From Paraspadella gotoi (lineage: Eukaryota; Chaetognatha): 64,000 nt of DNA. The position numbers and the translations under genes are program-made. Under the pieces are notes generated by a model. It worked only from the letters and a program-made list of their open reading frames with translations. It was not told where the DNA came from and made no database searches. This document shows, piece by piece, positions 11,671-24,133 of this stretch; position 1 is the first letter of the stretch; each line of letters starts with the position of its first letter. Location: the NCBI GenBank assembly GCA_051294375.1, contig JBJCIZ010000239.1:6743545-6807544 (forward strand), read 5' to 3'.

Positions 11671-14123
11671 ATGTCCGAGATACAGTACGACCCGTCTCAA
11701 TTTCCCGAATATTTGCAAGTTTATTACAAGCGACTTTTCCCCTTCGGTCCCTACTACAAGTGGCTCTCGTACGGACTGGCGCCGCAGGTTCGTTCGAAAG
11801 CGAAAGGTTTTTCCAAAGTCACCGCATAGTTCTTGAAGTTTTTGTTAGGAAATTTTCAGTAAATGGGAACGATTTGATTTTTTTAAATTTAATTGCATAT
11901 TAATTGTGGACAACCAATATGAAAAATCATCCATTTATTTAATAAATATGAAACTTTGGACAGGTCATGGTCGGTTAAGCTAGTAACAAGACTCGGTATC
12001 TTGCTTTCCTATTAATGAAGTGGTATAACGTCTCAAACTTTCAAACATTCAATTATATAAAAGAACCACTCCCGTAAGTATTAGATCGGAGAATACCCCG
12101 CACCATTTAATATATCAATTGTTTAAAAAACGGACAGAAATACTTTTCGTTGCGCGAATTCTCCTTCACTCTCCAAGATGACATCTACGTCCGATATCAG
12201 TCGTTCAACGATCAACTAGAAATGGAGAAAGAGATTGTCAGGAAAAACCCTCACAAGATCGATATTGGTGAGAAAAGGAAGTGGGGGCTGGGGCTGGGGT
12301 GTGGTGGAAATTTCGAATTTGGGCGATGGGGGCGGTTTTCATCTCGACAGCTTTAATATTTAGTTATTTATTAGTAGTTGACGTTAATATTATTTTCGCA
12401 CTCCCGCCGCGATGATAGCGATACTTAACGTTAGTGCAAGACTTAGCCCTCTCGAGTATGAAAGATCTGCGCATCATCCATCTCGTTTAATCCGATTAAC
12501 TCACTATTCCTTTCCCCCTTCCCCTCTCTCTCTTCGCCCGACTCCCGTCAAACAGGCGCGGTATTCAATCACAAACCCCGCGAGCAGAAAATGATCGGCC
12601 AGGGTGGTTTCCAGGCGCAAGAGAAGGAGTTGGTCTTCGACATCGATCTCACCGATTACGACGAGGTGCGGTTCTGTTGTCAAGGCGCCGACATTTGCGC
12701 CAAATGCTGGCCCTTCATGGCCGCCTCCGTCAAGGTCTTGGACAAGGCTCTGAGGTGAGATTCTTTTGTAAAAATAATTATTATATTTATAAGTTAACTT
12801 ACATTAATTGATATAGAAATTACTTGATCTCCTCTCACTCCCATTCCCGTCATTCCACTCCAGAGACGACTTCGGCTTCGACCACCTCCTCTGGGTCTAC
12901 TCGGGTCGTCGCGGAATTCATTGCTGGGTCTGCGACGATTCTGCCCGCAAGTTGAAGCAAGAGGCGCGGACGGCCATCGTGGAATACCTCAGCCTCGTCA
13001 AGGGCGGAGCGGATCAGGTCAAGAAGGTCGCGCTCAAAGACACGCTGCACCCTTTCATTCAGGTCGGGGGAGGGGGCGCACACGAGTAAATTTTTTAGCA
13101 ATATAATTACGAATAGAATTTATTAGTTCCTCCACCCCACCATTTTTTTTCAACTCAGCGTTCCCTCGAATCGTTGAAGCCCTACTACGAAAGCCTCTCG
13201 CTCGGAGCTCAAGACATTCTCGGCGACGAAGCCAAGTACTCGGCCGTCTTGGCGCTGGTGCCGGACGAGGCGTTGCGGAAGGAGATCGAGGATCGATTCA
13301 AGGATCCCAGGTCGCCTTCCGATTCGGAGGTAAGGCGGGTCGTGTGTGTTGGAGGGGGTAAAAGCGGCGAGAATCGGCGATTGTAATTCCAGTTAGACGC
13401 TCGATAATTATATATTTTTTTTACATTTCTCAGTCTCGTTGGAAACTTTTGTGCGACAAGTACAACGACCGATTGAGTCGCGGCGGAAAAATCGGCAAGG
13501 GAAAGCGTCTTCTCGAGGAGATCCAGCTGCAGTACGTCTACCCGCGTCTTGACGTCAACGTCTCCACCGGTGAGCCTAACGGCTCTTTGGGGGGGTTGGG
13601 GGTGCAAAGGGCTTGGCCGTTTGTCATCGAACACTTACTTATTTTCTCCCCCTTTGCAGGCGTTAACCATCTGCTCAAGTCTCCGTTTTGCGTCCACCCG
13701 AAAACCGGCCGCGTCTGCGTGCCCATCGACCCTGACCACGTGGACAAATTCAAACCCGAAGACGCCCCGGTCATTACCGATCTGCTCAACGACCTCGACA
13801 ACGCCGCCAGAGGTTGAGGAGGGTGCCATGGGCGTGTTTGAGTGTTGACGGTTAAGAGCAGCGGGATTTTTCCTACAATTTCAATTCACCCTTTTTCAGA
13901 AGAGGATAAGCCGGAAGCGATGGACACGACTCAGGAACAAAGTTCCGATGACAAAGAGAACGGACCTGACTCGGCGCCGAGCAAGCGGAAATCCCGAGAC
14001 TACAACCGGACTCGTCTCAAGGGCGCCGTTCGAATTTTCGAGGATTTCTTGGAAAAGCTCTCGGCCGACTGGAAAGAGAAAAGAATCGAAGAGAATGAGA
14101 AGACTGGCTCGCTCAATTTTTGA
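11671..14123 (+). CDS. PRIM1: DNA primase small (catalytic) subunit
   Basis: PRIM1 makes RNA primers within the DNA polymerase alpha-primase complex. Eight exons join in phase: 11671-11787, 12138-12267, 12556-12754, 12864-13062, 13159-13329, 13434-13569, 13660-13812, 13900-14123. The product is 442 residues (human has 420). Visible features: [18 protein letters not shown]; catalytic acidic pair in [12 protein letters not shown]; zinc motif [12 protein letters not shown]; active-site [24 protein letters not shown]; and [16 protein letters not shown] with VPIDP. A Ser/Lys/Glu-rich insert near residue 360 explains the extra length. A TTCCTTAG sits 2 bp before the ATG. If that AG is a splice acceptor, the 5' UTR downstream of it is only two bases. 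Start chosen as the first ATG before [14 protein letters not shown]. Confidence 0.97.
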
Positions 14124-14258
14124 AAGGGGAAAAACTCTCTTTTGGCTCCTGTCGCCACGTTGGTTTCCTCACGAAGTTGTTTTGTTATATACTACTATTA
14201 TTATTATTAGTCGTTACATGCTTTTTATTTTTATATACATAAGTTTACATTGGTTATT

Positions 14259-14277
14259 ATTTTCATTTTTCTTTCAG
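14259..14277 (+). promoter_or_regulatory. Candidate trans-splice acceptor ahead of the unrecognised gene
   Basis: A strong pyrimidine tract (tttcatttttctttcag) ends 48 bp before the ATG at 14326. It matches the introns' own 3' splice sites in this window, but there is no upstream 5' exon of this gene to join to, because PRIM1 ends 154 bp earlier. Confidence 0.45.
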
Positions 14278-14325
14278 GCATCTTAACTAGAATAAGTAGA
14301 TTCGTGGTTCGTCATCGTCATTATC

Positions 14326-15595
14326 ATGGCAAAGACGGAAAGGATCGATAATAACCTTTCATCTCCATCGCTCCTTCGCGACGTCGTCTCCTCACTCGAA
14401 TCCTGCGTCCAACGATTTCGGAGTCTGCAGGATTTCGTGGAATCTCCCGCCGCGTGCGCCGAGTGCTCCCCGATTGTGTTAAGAGATGTCGCTCGCCGGG
14501 TCCGGGATCTGGAATCTCTCGTCAACAGGGACGACTTTTTGCTGCGCTGCGAATGCGTCGGCCGAAGGGTCGTGCTGGACGCGCTGCCGCAGCGTGTCTT
14601 CAAGTCGCAGACGGACAAAGCGGCCCACTCGGAAATGTTTGTCAAGTCGGAGAAGAATTCGGCCTTTTTTGATATGAGCGACGATTGGGTCTCCCACGCT
14701 TTGACCGGTTCGTCTTTCGCGCGGGCCAATTTGCCGCCGCAGACAGCGCGGATAAAGGACGAGGTTTTTCCGGCGTCAAAGAAGCCGCGACCGGATCGAA
14801 ACTACAAAAACATAGTTTCGCCGGAGATACAGCGAGGGCACAGTTCCTTCGAACCGCAAGGTGACCTTCAGTCTGGAATGTAAAGTTATAAAGTGTCGCG
14901 TTTTTTGTGTTTTTTTTTTTTTTTTTTTTTGCACAGGACTGTAGGTCAGTTAAAATTTCAAAAAAATCTAAGATGAAACGCTTTTTGTTGTATTGTTGCT
15001 ACGGTTTGCTTCGAGTGGTTTGTACCATTCAATTTTCGTTTCTGTTGTTGTCGAAAGTGTTTTATCAATTGTTAGCATGTGGTTTTGTTTTGATTCTACA
15101 TATTATTCTGTATTTATTGTCCCTCCGCCGTCTACAGTTTCTACTTCGGCGAACAACATCCCGCAACGTCGGTTCCAGTCAATTCATTCCATGCCGCCAA
15201 CCCATTTTCCCCCTTTCTCTTTCTATTCGTCGTCTGGCCCGGCTGCATCCGTCTCCCAGGCGTCCTCCGCCCCGCCTGTGCCGGCCGGGGACTCTTCGAT
15301 AAAGCCGCTTCCCGTCATCTTCTTTCCCAATCGAAATCTGGCGAAACCGACGTCCTCTTTCAAGAAGCCCAACCTTCTCAAGGCCGCCAAGGCTCAAGCC
15401 CTCCGGCTCGTCAAGATGAGGGGAGGAGCGCCGAAATCCGGCGCGCGCCGTCCCGTTATCTCCGACGGGCGCTGCGGGAAACTGGGGGGCGCCGGAAATT
15501 CTGGCGACCGCATTGGTGGGCGTGGAGTGCCGACGCGGAATGGAGGAGTCGATTCGGGAAGAGAGAAGTCCTTGGCGAAACGCGAGAGAGACTGA
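14326..15595 (+). CDS. Unrecognised 330-residue protein inside the replication gene cluster
   Basis: Two exons, 14326-14860 and 15138-15595, join in phase (gaaccgcaag/gtgacc donor, tctacag acceptor). I do not recognise the family. The N-terminal half (about residues 15-130) looks folded and helical, with Cys at CAEC and LLRCECVGRR, and ends in a conserved-looking FFDMSDDWVSHAL. Then come Lys/Arg-Pro motifs (SKKPRPDRNYKN) and a Pro/Ser-rich linker. The C-terminus is basic: KPLPVIFFPNRN, a Lys/Ala helix, and a Gly/Arg tail ending SLAKRERD, which could bind nucleic acid. A strong acceptor-like tttctttcag lies 48 bp upstream. It starts 202 bp after PRIM1 and ends 395 bp before SMC4. By position it could be a fast-evolving chromosome or replication factor; that is inference only. 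Confidence 0.6.
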
Positions 15596-15831
15596 AGCGA
15601 AGGCCACGAGAGAGAAGAGGAGGAGGAGGAGGAAGAAGAGAGGGTTGAAAAAAAATATTTTGTTTTGCAATACAAACGTTTACTTACAAGTGAAATACGA
15701 TGTAAATACTAAAAGGCGGAATTTTAATTCATTTCAATTTCATCGTGATTACAAAAAAAAAATACTTTTTTTAAAAATTTGCTTCGTTATTCGCTGGAGT
15801 CGGTTTAATTTCGAAATCGCTCCGACATGCT

Positions 15832-15850
15832 TTTCCTCTTTTTCTTTCAG
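15832..15850 (+). promoter_or_regulatory. Candidate trans-splice acceptor ahead of SMC4
   Basis: cctctttttctttcag ends at 15850, 140 bp before the SMC4 ATG. The distance is larger than for the other genes, and the pyrimidine-rich run 15936-15960 nearer the start has no AG after it. Confidence 0.35.
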
Positions 15851-15990
15851 TCTGTTTGCCGATAGGCTTCCGTTTTTACATCGCCATGACTGCCAAGTAG
15901 CAGATTTTATTTTTGTTGCATCTCGCGTCCTTTTTCCTCCCCCATTTTATATTTTATCCCCGTATTCATTGCCATCTAAATAACGTCATC

Positions 15991-17578
15991 ATGCCCGAAA
16001 TACCGATGGACACTTCGGAAAACGAAGATCCAGGTTGGCGCCATTTCACTTTTAATTTTGTTAAATTCCGAATCTTTACGAAACTTTTATCCCCTTCCAC
16101 AACCCCTTCCACAACCGCGCAGCCGTCAAAAACTTGGACATCTCCACCCTCTCCGACGACCACGAGCTGCTCGAGGGCGAAGAGGTTATCGAGGTGGGCG
16201 AATATCGAATCAAGATCCCGCTCCCGCCCTCGCTGGTGGTCGCCTCCGGAAAGGAGGGCGAGCCGCGACTCGTCATCACTCATATTGAAAACGAGAATTT
16301 CAAGTCCTACGCCCAGGTGAGGTTCGAAAGAGCGGGAGTTGTCAATGAGGGGGAGTATGAAGAGAGGAGCCGGGACTTTTACTCGGGTGAGATTTAATTT
16401 GTCAAAAGCTAAACGATTAACGATTCCAACTGTTTGTTCGGTCAAGTTGAACTGACCATCCAAGTGGTTTTTATTGTCGTGTTCGTAGGTTGCTAACTTG
16501 TTGCCTTCAGAATTAATTATAGAAACGAGAGGAGTGAACTTTCTTTCTCCAACACACTCCCTTCATTCCACGTTCAAGGTCCAAAGCCTCGGACCCTTTC
16601 ACAAAAACTTCACCTGCATCGTGGGTCCGAATGGAAGCGGAAAGTCCAACGTGATCGACTCCATGCTCTTCGTCTTCGGCTACAGATCCGCCAAGGTCAA
16701 TTGGGATGGAAATGGATCGTCTGGATTTATAAGATAGGATTATGGCAACAGCCGGGTTGCCTGTGATGCCCATTGGGATGGGGCCTCTCACTGTTGTCTT
16801 TGGGGGCTTCCGACCCTCAGTGATGCCTCCTGTCACTGGCGCGGTTACTGCCAACGCAGAGGGAAGTCGTTAGGACTGTGGATGGAACACAATGCTTGGA
16901 TTGGCTGAACGATGGTGGATGTGAGGCGGTGTGAATATACCGCCACGGGATGGTTTTTCTGCATCAGATTTTGCGTTTTGGGCATCTCGATTGGGCACTT
17001 AAGTAATGGACGACCGAATAGTAATATTCTAAGAATCTAAGAGATATATCTCTAACAAATTCCCTCCCCCTTCTCAGATTCGCTGCAAAAAGACTTCCGT
17101 CCTCATTCACAGCAGCGACCAATACAGCAATCTAGACAATTGCAAAGTCACCGTCCACTTTGAAAAGATCATCGACACTGGGAGCAAAGAAAACGACTTC
17201 ACCGTCGTCCCCGATTCGCAGTTCAAGGTTTCAAGAGTTGGCTACAAGGATAATTCCAGCCGGTAGGTGTTGAGCGTTTTGTTGTACTATGTTGCGTTTT
17301 GTCGTGTGTTGTGTTCGTTGTATGTGTCTGTCCTCGCTCTCAATTTTTTTCTTCCTTTCTTTTTCTTTCCCACCTCAGGTACTTCATGAACGACCGACCG
17401 ACCACCTACAAGGAGATCTCTCTTCACCTTCGCCAACAGGGCATCGATTTGGACCACAACCGCTTCCTAATCCTTCAGGGAGAGGTGGAGTCCATCGCCC
17501 TCATGAAGTCCAAAGGCGCCACGCCCCACGAGGAGGGCATGCTCGAGTTTCTCGAGGACATCATCGGCAGCTCCAGGT

Positions 17579-17656
<78 letters not shown>

Positions 17657-18346
17657 TGGTTAAAAAAAAAGTCACTTCAATAAAATTATTCTGATCTGAA
17701 CAGTCGGTTGCCACATTAATCATTAAAAACAAAACTTTTAAGTTGTTCCTACTATACATATTTATAACTGTATATATACTTATATATTATATATAATATT
17801 ATATATATATTATATTATTATATTATATTATATTATATTATATTATTATATTATTATATATTCGCAATCGCCTCGGCAGGTTTTTGTCGCCGATCGGAAA
17901 ATTAGAGAAGCTTCTCGAAGAGGCTGAACACGGAGAGGGGAGAGAAGATGAATCGAGTCAAGTTGGCGGAGAGGGACAAGAACGAACTCAAAGGTGAGAG
18001 TTTGGACTAATTATGCCTTTTAATGTATGTGATATATGATTTTATTTAATACATTATCAATCGTTACTTGCCGTTTTTTGAATTCTTTCCTTTTGTATTT
18101 GTAGTGTCTGAAAGTGTATTTTCTTTTAATCTGTCTTCTGCCGTCCCACCCACCCAACATCCCCAGGCGCCCGCGACGAGGCCATCCTTTACCTTCGCAC
18201 CCAAAACGCCTCACGCGAGTCTACAACAAACTCTATCAGGTGGTGAAGAACGAGACAGAGTTGGAAGTCCGCGCCACCGAGGAGAACGTGGCCGCCGCCA
18301 AGGAACGCGCTCGGCCTGTTCTCGAGGAGTTGGAGAAGATCGGTTC

Positions 18347-18410
<64 letters not shown>

Positions 18411-21400
18411 AGAGAAAAAAAACATCATCTATGAAGCATCGATAAAAAATTGAAGCATCCTTGAAACATCTCAATGAATAAATAAAGGATGCATGAGGCA
18501 TCTCAATAAATAATTAAAGCATCCTTGAAGCATCTCAGGTTTACCTTATATTTATTAGAATTACAGGAGTTATGGACTTTAAAACGTCAGTGTAAAATAC
18601 CGACCGACAAGTGGAGCAACTGACCAAAAAAATCCAAACTCCCTCTCCACCCTTTTACATTTTCAGCGAAGGAGAAGAAGGAGGAAGAGTCGGGCTACGA
18701 GTCGGCCGTCCTCGACTTCAAGCGGTTGGAGGCGGAGATCGAGGATTTCCAGAAGAAGTACGAGGCCTTCGAGAAGGAGGACATCGAGAAGCGAGAGGAC
18801 TACAAGCAGTTGAAGCTCCAGGGGAAGAAGAAAGCGCAAGACTTGGAGCGGGAGGAGAGAGAAGGAAGGAGCTCGAAGCAGAGCCGGAGATCAAGTAAGA
18901 GAGAGAGAGATAGATACCGTTGGTTTAAGATCACGCGTTGGAGGAAATTATAAAGCTCAATTATACAGGGTCCACTGACCTGGACTTTTTTTTGCTTTTT
19001 TTTCCTCAGAGCCAAGGAGCTGGAGGAGCTGAAAAAGCTCTTGGAGCGACACCAGGCTGACAAACGGCACGCGGAGGAAGTGCTGGAGCGAGCGATGGCT
19101 AGCATCCGGGACGACACGGCGCCCATCGTGGCGGAAAAGGAGAAGAAAGAAAACGAGCTCGTGCCTTTCAAGCAGCGCGTCAACCAAGCCAAGTGAGGAA
19201 AGGACTTTCTGAGATTAGATGGGTTAAATTTTAAAACAAGAAATTATGTATCTGCAATGTAAAGTTTGTATACTTAATGAAAAAATATGTCCAAAATCGC
19301 TGTCGACCCAAATTACTCCAGAAAATATGAAATTTTGTACTGGGTCACTACTCACTAGTTACGTATTTAAACAAAAAGAATTATCGAAGAAGTTCTAAAA
19401 CAAGTTACAGTTAAGTTACGAGTTTCCTATGGCCTCCACCTTTCTCTAAACTTCGGAGCTAACCAAGCATGGTCTTAAAAAAATCTCGTATCATTTTGTT
19501 TTTTAAAGTTAACTAATAAATTTGACGTATTTGTAACTTATCTCAGGTCCAAACTGACAATCGCCGAAGATGAACGAAATCTCTTCATCTCCAACCAGGA
19601 AAAGGAAAAGACGCGGCTCCAGTCTATAGAAGCACAACTGGAGCAGCTGGCCGTCAAACTTGAAGATCGAGGGCGCGAGCTCCACCAGCTGGAACGAGAT
19701 ATCCCCGCCGAACAAAAGGATTGCGCCGCTGCCGAGAACGATTTGAAGACCGTTCAGGTTTCATTGATAGTTTTTGAACTTGAAAATAAAATAAATGTAA
19801 AATAAGTAAAAAACAACAAGGCTCACGAGAATGCGCAACTCTGTTTCCCCCCTTTCCCCATCCTTTGATTTTCTTTCTCAGGAAAAAGAGGCGAGACTCA
19901 CCGCGCAGGTGCAGACAGAGCGTGGACAAGTGGAGCAAGCTCGCAGCGCCTTGCAGTCCACCACCAGTCGAAAGGGCGTCCTAGGCGCCTTGATGGAGCA
20001 AAAGAGAAAAGGGCATTTGCCCGGCATCTACGGGCGGCTCGGCGACTTGGGAGCCATCGACGACAAGTACGTTGTCAATTTAGCCCTTTTGTTCGCACGT
20101 ATTTTGTATCGCTTGTTCGTTTGCCCCATTCCTTTCCCCCCATTTCCATCGGTTGATTGGCTGCGATTTTTGAATCACCCTCCTCCCATTTCCACCAATC
20201 AAGGTACGACGTGGCCATCTCCACCTGCTGCGGCCCGCTTGACAACGTCGTCGTCGATACCGTCGAGACGGCGCAGCAATGCATCTCCTATCTCAAGTCT
20301 TCCGGCGTCGGCTCCGCAACTTTTCTTTGCCTCGACAAACAACAACGCTTCGCCGAAAAAGCTCGCGAGCCCAGGCGTGCCTGGCCCGAGGACGTGCCCA
20401 GACTCTTCGATCTGGTCAGTGTCAACAATGAGGAACTGCTGCCGGCCTTTTACTACGCGCTCACCGACACCCTGGTAAGAAAATTTGTTAGGGGGGGGCG
20501 CGAGGGGTTTAATGAAAAGTCTATGATGATATGTGAAGAATGTAGGCTTTGTGAGNNNNNNNNNNTTTAAAAGTTAAATCCTTCAGAGTTAGGTAGCGTA
20601 TACTAAATTTTGAATTATTATTTCGGATTGACCTGACCCGAAAATCCTTAGTCTGTATCAAAGAAACATGAACATTACACAATCATCAATCCAAACCGGA
20701 CATACATCTTCCTTTTCACTCCATCCGTCCCGTCCATCCAGGTGGCCAAAGACATGGACCAAGCTACCCGGATTGCTTACGGAGCGCGACGATACCGAGT
20801 GGTGACTCTCGACGGAGGAATCATCGAGGCATCCGGCGCCATGTCGGGTCAGTAGATCCAAGTGGGCGGGGCGTGGAGTAAAGGATGTTTTAAGATTGTT
20901 CTAATTGATTAAGTGTCAACGATATCTTGTAAAATCTCACCGGAAGAAAGATTGTCATGTAATGTAAGATAACAGTTGTTGCATTGTAACTTATCTCTGT
21001 TCAAAGACTCCCTTTTATTTTTTCCTCAGGTGGCGGGAAACGCGTGATTCGCGGTCGAATGGGGAATAAAGTGGTCGAGGAGGAAGAGGTGAGGTTTTTG
21101 CTACTCACCGTTCTTTCCGAGCTCGTCTCAATGCGAGCCCGTCAATGCCGTCTTACTTTATCTTTTTTCATCCAGAGTTCTCCCGACCTTTCTTCAAATC
21201 ATGTTTTCCCCTTTTCTCTTCCTTCTTCTGCTTTTTCTCTCTATTTTCTTTCTTTCCCTCATTTCTCCTTTCCTTTCCCTCCTTTTTACTTCTCACCTTT
21301 TATTTTTTCTCTTTTTCCACAATTTCCTCCCCTTTCTCTTTTCTTCCCTTTCCTTTATTTTTTCCTCATTCTTTTTGTTCCTTACCTCCTTTTCCTCTCC

Positions 21401-24058
21401 TTTCCCTTCTCCCTTCCACCCAGATCTCTCCCGACGAGCTTCGAGAGATGCAGTCCCACCTAGAGAGGATAACGGAGGAAGCGCGAGCCTGTCATCATCG
21501 ACGCACGCAACTTGAGACGAGCATCGAAACCTTGAGGACGAGCGTGCGCTCCAAGGAACTCACGCGGAAGAAGCACGAGAACGAGGTCAAGTCGTTGCGC
21601 GCTACGGAACCCAAGCTGCGTCAGCAGATCGAAGATTGCAAGGCGCAAATCAAGGTGCGTGGGTCAAAGCCAAGGGGGTTAATTTGATTAATCTTTGTTA
21701 CTCTTAATAATTATTTAAAATAAAGCAAAACTTAATCCATTTCAGAAATTGGCCCCCGACTCGAACCAGCTGGCCCGCCTGGAAGGTCTCGTCGAGAAAT
21801 ACCGGGCCCAGCACGAGGCCGAGGTGGCGGCCTCGGCCGATCTCGAGGCCCGGGTCAAGTCGCTCGCCGCCAAGCTCGAGGAGGCCGTCGAGGGGCGCGT
21901 CAAAGGCCCGCGGGGTCAGGTGGAGCGTCTCGAGAAGCAGATGCAGAAGACGAACGGGGACATCACCAAGACCAACGTGGCCATCAAGACGGCGGGCAGG
22001 AACATCGCCAAGGCCGTGGAGAAGATCGAGTCTTTGAAGAAAGAGATCGTCGAGACAAAGGAGAAGGGTGAGGGGGGGTGAAAAAAAGTACAATCGGTCA
22101 ATTGTCAATTATGCCCTTGGTCTTTTCACTTGATACTTCATTGATTAGTAGATAAACGGAAGGTTGTTTGAAGTGGTAGAGTCACGTGATCATCTGAAAC
22201 TGCACCCACAAGAAAAGTCACTGTCGGTTCTTGTTTTTTAATACAATTTTTTAACAAATAATAATAACAATAACTCCCCCCCCCAAAAAAAAAGTATATA
22301 TATCTAACTGATGCGTCGGTCCATCATCTCTATCTCTCTATGAGTAAAGTCAAAGGAAAAGTCCAAAAAAATAGGGAAACAAAGTATATTCTCTGAGAGG
22401 GAGCTCTCGAGTCGAAGTAGAACCCAAGACAGAACTAAAATCTCTCTCTTTGCTCCTTCTTCTGTCGTCGCTCGATGAGGAGGTAGTGAAAGGGAGGAAA
22501 AGAGGCGGAAGAGGAAGAAGAAAAAAGGTGTCTCGAGCGAGAATGGGGAATCCAGTGAAATCTACTCATCCCTCTATCTGTATATATAATTATGAAATTG
22601 GTACAACCAATATAAAAATTATCCATTCATTTAATATATATATAATTATATATTTCCTTATCCAGAATCTCGTATGAAGGCTGACTTGGAAGAGTTGACG
22701 GAGAAAGCGCGGGATTTGATCGAGAAGAAGGAGGAGATGGTCGAGTCGCGCAAAGGGATGAAGTCGAAGGTGCAGAGGATGAAGTCGGCCATCGACGCTT
22801 TGGAGAAGCGAGAGTCGGATCTCAAGACCGCGAGACAGGTTTACATCAGAACCTTTTTTTTTTTACATTTGATTGTGTTTATTACATGTATATTTTATTA
22901 TGATTATTTTCATCTGCAGGAATAAGTTTGATTTGTTTGTGACAACGATTTGTTTTATTTTCATCGTAATCTTTTACTCGTTATTTTTTTTTCTCAGTCT
23001 ATAGTAGAAAATAGTCGACTTTTTGTTTCCTCTCGTTTGTTTACAAATTTTATTTTTAATTAATAAGCAATAAAACATGACTTTGAAGCGACTATATGAG
23101 AATTGAACCAAAGTATTAGCCTCCTGAAAACGAGTCCATTTTTTTCCTTTTTCCCCTTACTTTCTCTTTTCTCTCCCCTTTCTTATTCTCCCTTTTTTCT
23201 TTCCCTTTTTTCTTTCCCTTTTTCCTCGCCCTCCTCCCTCACCCTCACCCCCCCCTCCCTCCCTCGCCCCTCCTCCCTCACCACTCCCTCCCCTCGCCCC
23301 TCCTCCACGCCCGCTCATCCCTCACCTTTCCTCCTCGCCCCTCATTCCTCACCCTTCTCCCTCCCCCTCCTCTCTCCCTCCCCTCCCTCCACCCCTCCTC
23401 CGTTTCCCAGACGGTGACTCACGAGTTAGAAGTCGTCGAGGGAGAACTCTCCTCCTTAAAGGAAAAGTTAAAGATGAACGGACGCCTTCTGTCTGGACTC
23501 AAACTCAACTTCATCGACCCGCAGATGTCGCAGTCTGTTCGACCAGGCGAGAAGCTTTGGTTGGGCAGGAAGAGAATGATGACAATGAAGGGGCTGGACT
23601 TATTGAATCGGCCTTTGAGATGATCTTTTGACTTTTAATAATAATTAATTTGTTATTTAACAGAGGCCGACGACGAAGACGACTGCACCGAGTTGAAGGA
23701 ATACGCCGTCGACGAACTCGATACCTTTGATATCAAAGTGAGACGAAGAAAAAAGTTTTTTTTACTTAATATCTCTCTCTATCTCACATTTTTAAACTTT
23801 TCATATCTCTCTCTCTTCCACTTCTTTTCCCCTTCCGGGTCAGACCCTGGACGCAGAGGTGGTGGCCAACAAACAACGCCTCGAGCAGATGCATCCCAAC
23901 ATGGCCGCCATCGAGGAGTACAAGAAGAAGAACCAGAGCTACATACTCCGCATGGATGAATACATGAAGTGCACGAGCCGGCGGGATTTCGTCGGGAAAA
24001 ATGGGAGGAGTTAAAGAAGCCGAGCCTCGACGAGTTTTTAACGGGTGTGTGTGTGTGA

Positions 24059-24133
<75 letters not shown>

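Noticed and set aside
21044-21687. Long Ser/Phe/Pro-rich ORFs over the pyrimidine tract
   Set aside because: Composition artefact of the SMC4 intron 14 pyrimidine run; only 21424-21654 is coding.
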